Positions 1 to 4,279 of a stretch of 10,333 nt of DNA are shown here, in pieces. This DNA is from an uncultured Clostridia bacterium (GTDB lineage Bacteria > Bacillota > Clostridia > Oscillospirales > Ruminococcaceae). A program made the translations under genes and the position numbers. How positions within the stretch are numbered: position 1 is the stretch's first letter; the number at the start of each line of letters is the position of its first letter. The notes beneath the pieces were generated by a model that was not told where the DNA came from, ran no database searches, and worked only from the letters and a program-made list of their open reading frames with translations. The stretch is taken from contig CAMWVF010000018.1 of the NCBI GenBank assembly GCA_947177545.1, positions 1 through 10,333 of the forward strand. The letters are read 5' to 3'.

Positions 1-14
1 TCGTTGTACAGTTC

Positions 15-42
15 TGTATGGCGGGCTTGCTCCCGTCATACA
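15..42. repeat. Inverted repeat / RNA hairpin of unknown role
   Basis: Bases 15-25 pair with 32-42 around a 6-base loop (11 bp, one G-T wobble). No T-run follows on either strand, so it is not a standard intrinsic terminator. It may be the tail of a feature cut off by the window edge. Confidence 0.4.
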
Positions 43-63
43 ATTCAATGCTCAAAACTATGC

Positions 64-87
64 ACAAAATATTGTTTAATATTTTGT
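64..87. repeat. AT-rich perfect palindrome upstream of the repressor promoter
   Basis: ACAAAATATT (64-73) is followed by a 4-base spacer and its exact complement (78-87). It lies 13 bp before the -35 box of the promoter at 100-128. The hexamer TGCACA occurs on both sides (61-66 and 94-99). It could be an operator or an upstream bend; nothing in the sequence decides between these. Confidence 0.4.
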
Positions 88-99
88 TAATTCTGCACA

Positions 100-128
100 T
101 TGACTTTTGTAACTCGAAAGTGTATAAT
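100..128 (+). promoter_or_regulatory. Near-consensus sigma-A promoter for the RHH repressor gene
   Basis: TTGACT (100-105) and TATAAT (123-128) are separated by 17 bp, so transcription should begin near 135, about 26 nt before the start codon. One copy of the direct repeat (111-122) fills part of the spacer and abuts the -10 box, where a bound repressor would block RNA polymerase. Confidence 0.8.
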
Positions 129-150
129 GTAATTACGGAACTCGAAAGTG
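111..150 (+). repeat. Direct repeat, probable RHH operator
   Basis: AACTCGAAAGTG occurs exactly at 111-122 and again at 139-150, 28 bp apart start to start. The first copy lies between -35 and -10; the second ends at the ribosome binding site of the downstream ribbon-helix-helix gene. Small RHH proteins commonly bind repeated half-sites in their own promoters, so autoregulation is the likely role (inference). Confidence 0.6.
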
Positions 151-160
151 AGGTGATAAA

Positions 161-337
161 ATGTCTCCGAGGACAGGCAGACCAATAATAGGAGCGAAAA
201 AAGATATTGACGTAAAGGTTCGTTTCGACAAAGAAACGAATGATAAGCTTTTGGAGTATTGCAAAAAAAACAGTGTAACAAGAGCCGAAGTAATACGTCA
301 AAGCGTAACTCTATTTCTGTCTGAAGAAAAAAAATAA
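161..337 (+). CDS. Ribbon-helix-helix (CopG/Arc-like) DNA-binding protein, 58 aa
   Basis: The protein begins MSPRTGRP, a basic arm common on small Firmicute RHH proteins. A candidate beta strand follows (IDVKVRFD, residues 16-23), then helix A (KETNDKLLEYCKKN, 24-37) and a second helix after the turn SVTRAEVIRQSVTLFL (38-53). This is the usual RHH layout, which dimerises and inserts a two-stranded sheet into the DNA major groove. The length is normal for a single-domain member. The start is supported by GAGGTG (150-155), 5 bases upstream. The promoter at 100-128 and the repeated AACTCGAAAGTG suggest autoregulation. The final lysine/glutamate codons are A-rich and serve, on the other strand, as the T-run of an antisense terminator. 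There is no plus-strand terminator after it, so read-through into the gene at 459 is possible. The target other than its own promoter is unknown. Confidence 0.85.
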   Translation: MSPRTGRPIIGAKKDIDVKVRFDKETNDKLLEYCKKNSVTRAEVIRQSVTLFLSEEKK

Positions 338-374
338 CGCAAACTGCACCCTACCAAAGTTTCAGCTTGCGTTA
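327..374 (-). terminator. Intrinsic terminator of the minus-strand small RNA
   Basis: TAACGCAA (335-342) pairs with TTGCGTTA (367-374), extended by a 3-bp CTG/CAG step after one mismatch. Reading leftwards, the stem is followed directly by eight T residues (complement of A327-334). On the plus strand the stem has no T-run, so termination is minus-strand only. The T-run lies in the last codons of the RHH gene. Confidence 0.7.
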
Positions 375-401
375 CCCAAAACAGACAAGAAAGTCTATCC
401 G
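327..401 (-). ncRNA. Predicted ~75-nt small RNA convergent with the RHH gene
   Basis: A perfect TTGACA-17-TATAAT promoter on the minus strand (408-436) predicts a start near 401, and a hairpin with a T8 tail ends the transcript near 327. The RNA would have a short 5' stem (AGAC/GTCT around tttctt), a single-stranded stretch and the terminator hairpin. It has no credible reading frame with a ribosome binding site. It overlaps only the last few codons of the RHH gene, tail to tail. It could be a trans-acting RNA or an antisense regulator; no Rfam family is recognised. Confidence 0.6.
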
Positions 402-434
402 AAATCTATTATACATCGGAAATGCTTTCTTGTC
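384..434. repeat. 51-bp interrupted dyad centred on the small-RNA promoter
   Basis: GACAAGAAAG (384-393) mirrors CTTTCTTGTC (425-434), and TCCGA (398-402) mirrors TCGGA (416-420). Both pairs share the same centre at 409, inside the minus-strand -10 box. The left arm plus adjoining bases (ACAAGAAAGTC, 385-395) matches the RHH operator repeat ACTCGAAAGTG at 8 of 11 positions, so the RHH protein may bind here too. In a plus-strand read-through RNA it would fold as a hairpin. Confidence 0.5.
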
Positions 435-436
435 AA
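408..436 (-). promoter_or_regulatory. Consensus sigma-A promoter of the minus-strand small RNA
   Basis: Read on the minus strand, TTGACA (436-431) and TATAAT (413-408) match consensus exactly with a 17-bp spacer. The -35 region extends to TTGACAAGAAA, the same 11 bases found at the toxin promoter at 1014-1043. Confidence 0.75.
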
Positions 437-458
437 GACCTTTGAAAGGAAGTTTTTT

Positions 459-707
459 ATGGATAACAATGAATTTAGTTTTGACGCGCTTTTAAATAAC
501 GACGAATTTGCTCGCTATGAAAGTCCTGCAACTATGTACGCTATGGAAGATTTTTTGAAAGTTGTAAGGGAATGTGTCGGAGACGAAAAATCTATGGAAA
601 AAATCAAAAAAGAAAGCAAGGATTTATCATACTGCGTTTTTAACGACGCTTTTCAACAGGGCTTCTGCTTTGCGGTGAAATCGCTGAAATTTATGCTTAA
701 AATTTAG
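459..707 (+). CDS. Small acidic protein of unknown function, 82 aa
   Basis: The start at 459 follows GAAAGGAAG at a normal distance. The protein has an acidic, Asn-rich start (MDNNEFSFDALLNNDEF), a central stretch of charged helix (residues about 29-53) and a C-terminal amphipathic segment, NDAFQQGFCFAVKSLKFMLK (62-81). The ending F..GF..AVK.LKFML is reminiscent of small Firmicute proteins annotated as DUF6809, but I cannot confirm membership. No signal peptide or clear membrane segment is visible. It lies between the RHH/small-RNA unit and the toxin-antitoxin locus. A plus-strand promoter directly in front is not obvious; transcription from the RHH promoter, through the dyad at 384-434, is possible. 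Confidence 0.65.
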   Translation: MDNNEFSFDALLNNDEFARYESPATMYAMEDFLKVVRECVGDEKSMEKIKKESKDLSYCVFNDAFQQGFCFAVKSLKFMLKI

Positions 708-728
708 ACGCAAATAATCGGAAATGTG

Positions 729-757
729 TTGACAAAATCAGTTTTGAGTGGTATAAT
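729..757 (+). promoter_or_regulatory. Consensus promoter of the predicted antitoxin RNA
   Basis: TTGACA (729-734) and TATAAT (752-757) match consensus exactly with a 17-bp spacer, giving a start near 764. Strong, constitutive-looking promoters are usual for type I antitoxin RNAs. Confidence 0.85.
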
Positions 758-765
758 AATATCAT

Positions 766-806
766 AAAGGATATGATGAACTCTATGTCAAACATGAGTG
801 TTCACC
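766..806 (+). repeat. Direct repeats, antitoxin copy (DRa 766-777, DRb 788-806)
   Basis: AAAGGATATGAT (766-777) is identical to 942-953. TCAAACATGAGTGTTCACC (788-806) matches 958-975 at 16 of 19 aligned positions, with two substitutions and one gap. The two blocks are 10 bases apart here and 4 bases apart in the toxin copy. Two separate direct-repeat pairs are the defining RNA-RNA recognition elements of pAD1 par. Confidence 0.8.
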
Positions 807-843
807 AAAAATGCCCCCCGAGTGGTGTCGGGGGGACTTTTTT
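807..843. terminator. Shared bidirectional intrinsic terminator
   Basis: CCCCCCGA (814-821) pairs with TCGGGGGG (828-835) around the loop GTGGTG. On the plus strand six T residues follow after AC (838-843). On the minus strand the stem is followed by CA and a T5 run (complement of A807-811). It ends both the antitoxin RNA and the toxin mRNA and gives the two RNAs a further complementary segment, including the loops. Confidence 0.85.
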
Positions 844-860
844 GCTGTTGCTGCCTTCTT

Positions 861-965
861 TTACTTCTTTCGACCGTTCAGCCGATTGCGTATGTAGTCA
901 TAAAGGAAATTCGCGGCTACTTCCGCTCCAACGGTGACAAGAAAGGATATGATAAATTCAAACAC
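861..965 (-). CDS. Predicted Fst-like type I toxin peptide, 34 aa
   Basis: A GTG start at 965 is preceded at 8 bases by AGGTGG within GGAAAGGTGG (983-974). The peptide begins with a hydrophobic stretch (FEFIISFLVTVGAEVAANFL, residues 2-21), enough to span the membrane once, and ends in a basic tail, RNRLNGRKK. Fst/Ldr-family toxins are 30-35 residues with the same plan: one membrane helix and a charged tail. The mRNA would start near 1007, after the promoter at 1014-1043, and end near 808, about 200 nt, close to RNA I of pAD1. The Shine-Dalgarno and start region lies inside direct repeat DRb, complementary to the RNA at 764-843. Longer versions starting upstream (TTG at 1046) are excluded because they begin before the promoter. 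Assignment rests on architecture more than residue similarity. Confidence 0.72.
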   Translation of the reverse strand: MFEFIISFLVTVGAEVAANFLYDYIRNRLNGRKK

Positions 966-975
966 GAGCTTCACC
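942..975 (+). repeat. Direct repeats, toxin copy (DRa 942-953, DRb 958-975)
   Basis: This is the second copy of the blocks at 766-777 and 788-806. On the minus strand it covers the distal end of the Shine-Dalgarno sequence (974-975), the GTG start codon (963-965) and codons 2-8 of the toxin, so pairing with the antitoxin RNA would cover the translation initiation site. Confidence 0.8.
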
Positions 976-1013
976 ACCTTTCCGCCGTAAGCGTAGGGGT
1001 CGGCAACGTAAAT

Positions 1014-1043
1014 ATTATAGCATATTTTATCATTTCTTGTCAA
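1014..1043 (-). promoter_or_regulatory. Extended -10 promoter of the toxin mRNA
   Basis: Read on the minus strand, TTGACA (1043-1038) and TATAAT (1019-1014) have an 18-bp spacer ending in TGC, giving an extended -10 (TGCTATAAT). Transcription should start near 1007, leaving a leader of about 42 nt. In this leader TTGCCG (1006-1001) can pair with CGGCGG (987-982, partly by G-U), a hairpin that would reach into the Shine-Dalgarno sequence (983-974). Confidence 0.8.
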
Positions 1044-1072
1044 CAAAATAAACAGAAAGGAACATACCCAAA

Positions 1073-1915
1073 ATGCGCGAAATAAACGTCACCGAAATAG
1101 AAAACACCGTCCGCGACCTGTGCATACAGGCTAACCGCTTTCTGCCGAAGTCTTTGGCGGACTGTATCGGCTGCGCGGCGAAAAACGAAAAGTCCCCAAC
1201 GGGACGGGAGGTTCTCTCCGACCTTGTGCGGAATATCGACGCCGCCGAAAAGGAGGAGCTTGCGATTTGTCAGGACACGGGCATGGCTGTCATTTTTCTG
1301 GACGTGGGTCAGGACGTACACTTTATCGGCGGCTCTCTGACGGAGGCGATAAACAAGGGCGTTTCCCGCGGCTATACCGAGGGTTATCTCCGCTGCTCAA
1401 TAGTTTCCGATCCTTTGGAGCGTGTCAACACGGGAGACAACACTCCCGCCGTTATCCACACCCGTATCGTGGAGGGCGACAAGGTAAATATTTCCGTGTG
1501 TCCCAAGGGCTTCGGCAGTGAAAATATGTCCGCAGTGAAAATGTTTACCCCTTCCGCAAGCATTGAGGATATCGAGAATTTTGTGGTGGAGACAGTCTCA
1601 AAGGCTGGCAGCAACCCCTGTCCCCCAATGGTTATAGGCGTGGGACTTGGCGGCGATTTTGAGTATTGCGCTTTCCTTGCGAAAAAGGCTTTGTGCAGGG
1701 ACATTGCCGAAAAAAATCCGAAAAAGCTTTACGCCGACATGGAGCAGAGTATACTTGAAAAGGTGAATCGTTTAGGCATAGGTCCACAGGGCTTCGGGGG
1801 TACCACCACGGCTCTTTCCGTGGCGGTGGAGCAGGCTCCCACACATATTGCGGGACTCCCCGCGGCGGTGAATATCGGCTGTCATGTTACAAGACACGCC
1901 CATGCGGAGCTTTGA
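1073..1915 (+). CDS. fumA: Class I fumarate hydratase, alpha subunit (Fe-S), 280 aa
   Basis: The product is the N-terminal-domain subunit of the two-subunit [4Fe-4S] hydro-lyases that interconvert fumarate and malate (tartrate dehydratase TtdA is the close relative). Motifs in order are ICQDTG with C66, GDNTPAVIH, a glycine-rich KGFGSENMS segment, NPCPP with C183, GPQGFGGTTTAL and NIGCHVTRH with C270. The spacing C66/C183/C270 resembles the three cluster-ligating cysteines of the single-chain class I enzymes. At 280 residues it is full length for an alpha subunit. The start at 1073 follows AGAAAGGAA. Oddly, no beta-subunit gene follows: the next gene is an unrelated secreted protein after 307 bases. 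The enzyme should be inactive unless a beta subunit is encoded elsewhere. The toxin promoter diverges from its 5' end; no clear promoter for this gene was found. Fumarase versus tartrate dehydratase cannot be separated by eye. Confidence 0.9.
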   Translation: MREINVTEIENTVRDLCIQANRFLPKSLADCIGCAAKNEKSPTGREVLSDLVRNIDAAEKEELAICQDTGMAVIFLDVGQDVHFIGGSLTEAINKGVSRGYTEGYLRCSIVSDPLERVNTGDNTPAVIHTRIVEGDKVNISVCPKGFGSENMSAVKMFTPSASIEDIENFVVETVSKAGSNPCPPMVIGVGLGGDFEYCAFLAKKALCRDIAEKNPKKLYADMEQSILEKVNRLGIGPQGFGGTTTALSVAVEQAPTHIAGLPAAVNIGCHVTRHAHAEL

Positions 1916-2049
1916 CATTGTACAAGTTTTACAGCTTTGCGGCACAGCGGCGGGACGCGTCCGTCTAAAAATTTTTAAAGGTAAAAAAAGCTGTGATTTA
2001 CGCCTAAATATTACAAAATAGTAAAAAGGTAACAAAAATTGTAACCAAA

Positions 2050-2069
2050 TTTTCACTTTGGAGTGAAAA
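2050..2069. repeat. Hairpin in the fumarase downstream region
   Basis: TTTTCACT (2050-2057) and AGTGAAAA (2062-2069) form an 8-bp perfect stem with loop TTGG. It lacks a proper T-run on the plus strand, so its role is unclear. Confidence 0.45.
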
Positions 2070-2139
2070 ATAACCGCGCTTTTGTAGATACTGTACAAAA
2101 AAATATTTAAAAAAAGCTTAAATTTTGTAGCGTCGGCAA

Positions 2140-2168
2140 TTGGATTTAATCGTCAATTGTGTTATAAT
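2140..2168 (+). promoter_or_regulatory. Probable promoter of surface protein A
   Basis: TATAAT (2163-2168) lies 17 bp after a weak -35, TTGGAT (2140-2145). CAATTG occurs on both sides (2137-2142 and 2154-2159), overlapping the -35 and spacer, and may be an operator. The leader begins with a hairpin, CATAGTT/AACTATG (2174-2180/2187-2193). Confidence 0.55.
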
Positions 2169-2222
2169 TACAGCATAGTTAGGTTAAACTATGATAAAAC
2201 AATTGAATGGAGGAAAAAAACA

Positions 2223-2537
2223 ATGAAAATGAAGAAGATTCTTGCTGCTATCGCAGCTTGCGCAATGTCTGCAGCTATGGTTAGCATGACAGCTTTCGCT
2301 TCACCTGCTGAGGGCGAAGAGGAAGAGCTTCCCACAGATCCCGTTGAGATTGAGGATCCTGTTGATGATGAGGATCCTGCTGATGATGAGGATCCCGGCG
2401 AAGAGCCTGCTGATACCGATCCCGAGCCTGATCCTGCTCCCGCACCAAACCCCGGCACAGGCAACGCTCCTATCGCTCTTGCAGTAATTCCTGTAGCTCT
2501 TGCTGCTGCAGCTGTTGTTGCTAAGAAGGCTAAGTAA
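2223..2537 (+). CDS. Surface protein A: short acidic Pro-rich stalk with sorting signal, 104 aa
   Basis: Residues 1-26 form a signal peptide ending MTAFA, with cleavage expected before SPAEG. The mature part is an acidic, proline-rich chain without hydrophobic core (repeats of DPxDDEDP, then EPDPAPAPNP), so it should be extended. The last 29 residues start NPGTGN at residue 76, followed by a hydrophobic stretch and KKAK, the layout of a sortase signal with NPxTG in place of LPXTG. The start at 2223 has GGAGG (2209-2213) 9 bases upstream; an in-frame start at 2157 is rejected because it precedes the -10 box. It has its own promoter and a strong terminator. It shares both ends with proteins B-F but lacks their central domain, and may be a spacer-like wall protein or the vestige of a larger one. 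Confidence 0.8.
   Translation: MKMKKILAAIAACAMSAAMVSMTAFASPAEGEEEELPTDPVEIEDPVDDEDPADDEDPGEEPADTDPEPDPAPAPNPGTGNAPIALAVIPVALAAAAVVAKKAK
2353..2394 (+). repeat. Tandem 18-bp coding repeat
   Basis: AGGATCCTGYTGATGATG occurs at 2353-2370 and 2371-2388 (Y is T, then C), followed by a partial third copy. It encodes the repeated acidic DP-DDE units of protein A and could change in copy number by slippage. Confidence 0.75.
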
Positions 2538-2556
2538 GGCGAAAATTTGCAAATTC

Positions 2557-2588
2557 AAAGCCGTCCGTTTGGGGCGGCTTTGTTTTTT
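2557..2588 (+). terminator. Intrinsic terminator after surface protein A
   Basis: AAAGCCGTCC (2557-2566) pairs with the run ending CGGCTTT at 2581 (10 bp, one G-T wobble, 5-base loop), followed by G and six T residues. Confidence 0.9.
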
Positions 2589-2647
2589 GGCGGACTGTTC
2601 GGGGGTTTTTCAGAGCCTCGCAGGAAAAGTTTCCCTTAAATGGCGGA

Positions 2648-2667
2648 ATTGTGTAAAAATGCACAAT
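2648..2667. repeat. Inverted repeat upstream of surface protein B
   Basis: ATTGTG (2648-2653) and CACAAT (2662-2667) surround an 8-base AT-rich spacer. It adjoins the cre-like site and lies upstream of the -10 box at 2722, a reasonable place for a regulator to bind. The regulator is unknown. Confidence 0.4.
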
Positions 2668-2680
2668 GTAAACGTTATTA
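2667..2680 (+). promoter_or_regulatory. cre-like site (CcpA/LacI-family operator candidate)
   Basis: TGTAAACGTTATTA fits the catabolite-response consensus TGWAANCGNTNWCA at 13 of 14 positions; the mismatch is T for C at position 13. It lies about 42 bp before the -10 box of the B-C operon. Carbon-source control of these surface proteins would make sense if they bind glycans, but this rests on one short match. Confidence 0.4.
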
Positions 2681-2721
2681 TTTCTTGCAAAATTGATATA
2701 GATTTTTTTAAAGGTTTATTG

Positions 2722-2727
2722 TATAAT
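2722..2727 (+). promoter_or_regulatory. -10 box for the B-C operon
   Basis: TATAAT is present, but no good -35 lies at 16-18 bp. TTGATA (2693-2698) is 23 bp away, too far for ordinary sigma-A use. The promoter may need an activator. Confidence 0.45.
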
Positions 2728-2790
2728 TAAGCTGTAAGGTTGCCCATAATATAGGGTACACATACACATTATTTTTTGGAGGAGTTTATC

Positions 2791-3513
2791 ATGAAAATTA
2801 AAAAGATCATTGCTGCTGTTGCAGCGGCTGCAGTTGCAGTTTCAACTATGGCTATTTCTGTTTTTGCTGACGACTCATACAACGCTTATCTCGGCGTTCA
2901 GACAAATCCCAACTGGATTTTCAGAAACAGCTGGAATGACGGAAGCTTCGGAAGAGACAACTACGACAATTTCAACAACCTCAGCAAGGACGGCGCACCT
3001 GCCGATATCGCAGGCACATTCACAGATGTTGTGATCACAGGCGACGGAACTTATAAGGTTTCTCTCACAGGCGCAGACCTCAGCTCCGAGGAAATATTCA
3101 GCTTGCTGTTCATTTCCACAGATATTCCCCTTGACGCAGGCGTAACTATCAGCAACGTTAAGGTAATTATCGACGGTCAGACAAAGTATACTTTTGACGA
3201 GGCTTTCCTCAGCCCTGATGAAAAGACCTATATGTCTCCTATGGCTATCAACATCTGGAACGAAGACCTCGGCAAGGAAGACGGTCTGTTCGGATACACA
3301 ATGCCCAATGATTCCGTAGAAATGGAATTTACTGTTTCCGGTATGGGCAGCGGCGCAGCTGCTGATACAACAGAGGCTGCTGATACGGCTGAAGCACCCG
3401 CAGAGACAACTACAACCACGTCTCCCACAACAGGCAACGTTCCCGCTGCTGTTATGGTTTCAGTAATGGCTGTAGCAGGCACAGCTGCTGTTATTTCAAG
3501 AAAGAGAAAGTAA
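2791..3513 (+). CDS. Surface protein B: secreted, sortase-type anchor, beta-rich domain, 240 aa
   Basis: Residues 1-26 are a signal peptide (ending ISVFA, cleaved before DDSYN). A probable beta-sandwich fills residues about 28-190: WIFRNSW near 42-48, ITGDGTYKVSL from 82, LLFISTDIPL, VKVIIDG, MAINIWNE and EMEFTVSG are strand-like alternating segments. Such GDGTY.VS domains occur in exported proteins of ruminococci and suggest ligand, perhaps carbohydrate, binding (inference). A Thr/Ala/Glu linker (about 191-210) precedes the sorting signal SPTTGN (211-216), a hydrophobic stretch and RKRK. SPxTG resembles the (S/P)PxTG signal of Clostridioides difficile sortase B more than LPXTG. The start at 2791 has GGAGGAG 6 bases before it. 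Only 25 bases separate it from gene C, indicating an operon. Confidence 0.85.
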   Translation: MKIKKIIAAVAAAAVAVSTMAISVFADDSYNAYLGVQTNPNWIFRNSWNDGSFGRDNYDNFNNLSKDGAPADIAGTFTDVVITGDGTYKVSLTGADLSSEEIFSLLFISTDIPLDAGVTISNVKVIIDGQTKYTFDEAFLSPDEKTYMSPMAINIWNEDLGKEDGLFGYTMPNDSVEMEFTVSGMGSGAAADTTEAADTAEAPAETTTTTSPTTGNVPAAVMVSVMAVAGTAAVISRKRK

Positions 3514-3538
3514 TTTAATTTGAAAGGAAGATATTATT

Positions 3539-4279
3539 ATGAAAATCAAAAGAATTCTTGCTGCAGTTGCAGCAACAGCCGTTGCAGTTTCAACAATGGC
3601 AGTAACAGCTTTCGCAGGTCAGGATACAAGCAATCTTGCTGACGGAACAGCTTACCTCAACCTCAATACAGCTGACTGGGCTGCTTTTGACGCTGACTGG
3701 ACAAACGTTGAAGTTACAGGCGACGGCACATACACAGTTTCTATGACAGCTGCAAGCCCCGTAGACCTTGGTCAGTTCAATGCTCTTGAAATCATGAACG
3801 GCGAAACAAAGTTCGGCACAACTTATATTGTTACAGTTGATTCTATCAAGGTAAACGGTGTAGAGGCTAAGTCCGCAGAGGGATATACTTGTTCCGCTGA
3901 CGGCGCAGGCGTCCACACAAGAGTAAACATCTACAACGAGTGGAACAGCCCCGATGATACAGCTACAAATAAGGACACAGGCACACCCGATAACAGATGC
4001 ACAGACGGTGACATCATGAGCAAGTCCGCTCGTATGGTTGCTTCTATGGACGATATCGCAGGCGTTGAGACTATGGAAGTTACTTTCACAGTTTCCGGTA
4101 TCGGCGGCGCTGCTGCTCCTGCTGAGGAAACAACAGACGCAGCTGACACAGCAGAAGCTCCCGCAGCTGACACAGCTCCCACAACTACTGCTGCTACAGG
4201 CAATGTTCCCGCTGCTGTTATAGTTTCCGTAATGGCTGTTGCAGGCGTTGCTGCTGTTGCGACAAAGAAAAGAAAGTAA
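3539..4279 (+). CDS. Surface protein C: paralogue of B, 246 aa
   Basis: A 26-residue signal peptide (ends VTAFA) precedes a domain of about 155 residues with the same landmarks as B: VEVTGDGTYTVSM (57-69), VDSIKVNGVEA, RVNIYNEW and MEVTFTVSG. The two domains therefore share a fold while most residues differ. It has two cysteines close to NPD/GTPDN-type loops (YTCSADG and DNRCTDG), absent from B, which could form a disulfide. A Thr/Ala/Glu linker leads to AATGN (218-222), the hydrophobic segment and KKRK. The ribosome binding site AAAGGAAG lies 8 bases before the ATG. It is the second gene of the B-C operon, ended by the terminator at 4395-4429. Its binding target is unknown. Confidence 0.85.
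   Translation: MKIKRILAAVAATAVAVSTMAVTAFAGQDTSNLADGTAYLNLNTADWAAFDADWTNVEVTGDGTYTVSMTAASPVDLGQFNALEIMNGETKFGTTYIVTVDSIKVNGVEAKSAEGYTCSADGAGVHTRVNIYNEWNSPDDTATNKDTGTPDNRCTDGDIMSKSARMVASMDDIAGVETMEVTFTVSGIGGAAAPAEETTDAADTAEAPAADTAPTTTAATGNVPAAVIVSVMAVAGVAAVATKKRK

Larger units (their letters stand above)
764..843 (+). ncRNA. Predicted antisense antitoxin RNA (par RNA II-like), ~80 nt
   Basis: The boundaries are set by the consensus promoter at 729-757 and the strong terminator at 814-843. The first half contains two sequence blocks, 766-777 and 788-806, repeated in direct orientation at 942-953 and 958-975 inside the convergent toxin gene. Because the toxin gene is read from the other strand, this RNA is complementary to the toxin mRNA there: early codons, GTG start codon and part of the Shine-Dalgarno sequence. 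A hairpin (ACTC/GAGT and ATGT/ACAT with one bulged T, 780-799) would present part of the second block. Length and layout resemble RNA II of pAD1 par (about 65 nt). It probably blocks toxin translation. Reading frames inside it run through the terminator and are not credible. Confidence 0.75.
1916..2222. other. 307-bp intergenic region after the fumarase alpha gene
   Basis: No gene is seen. It contains a widely spaced inverted repeat (ACAGCTTT 1931-1938 / AAAGCTGT 1987-1994) enclosing a GC-rich patch with the palindrome GGACGCGTCC, an AT-rich stretch, a hairpin at 2050-2069, and the promoter and leader of the next gene. No convincing terminator for the fumarase gene was found. The position where a beta-subunit gene would normally start holds no recognisable coding remnant. 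Confidence 0.6.

Noticed and set aside
15-42. Hairpin at the left edge as a terminator
   Set aside because: No T-run on either side.
415-726. ATCGGAAATG repeated at 415-424 and 717-726
   Set aside because: A 10-base match is expected by chance in AT-rich DNA of this length and has no matching context.
773-930. Reading frame starting at ATGATG inside the small RNA
   Set aside because: AAGGA precedes it closely, but the frame runs straight through the strong terminator at 814-843 and would not be fully transcribed.
861-1046. 61-codon version of the toxin starting at TTG 1046
   Set aside because: The start lies upstream of the -35 box of the toxin promoter, so it cannot be in the mRNA; GTG at 965 has a proper ribosome binding site.
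798-1085. Plus-strand ORF of 95 codons over the toxin region
   Set aside because: It starts at a GTG just before the terminator hairpin, has no ribosome binding site, and lies opposite the better-supported toxin frame with promoter, Shine-Dalgarno sequence and terminator.
2157-2222. 22-residue N-terminal extension of surface protein A
   Set aside because: It starts before the -10 box; the ATG at 2223 has a ribosome binding site and the signal peptide.
2353-2394. Tandem repeats as a CRISPR array
   Set aside because: Units are contiguous 18-bp in-frame coding repeats without spacers. No CRISPR array or cas gene is present in the window.
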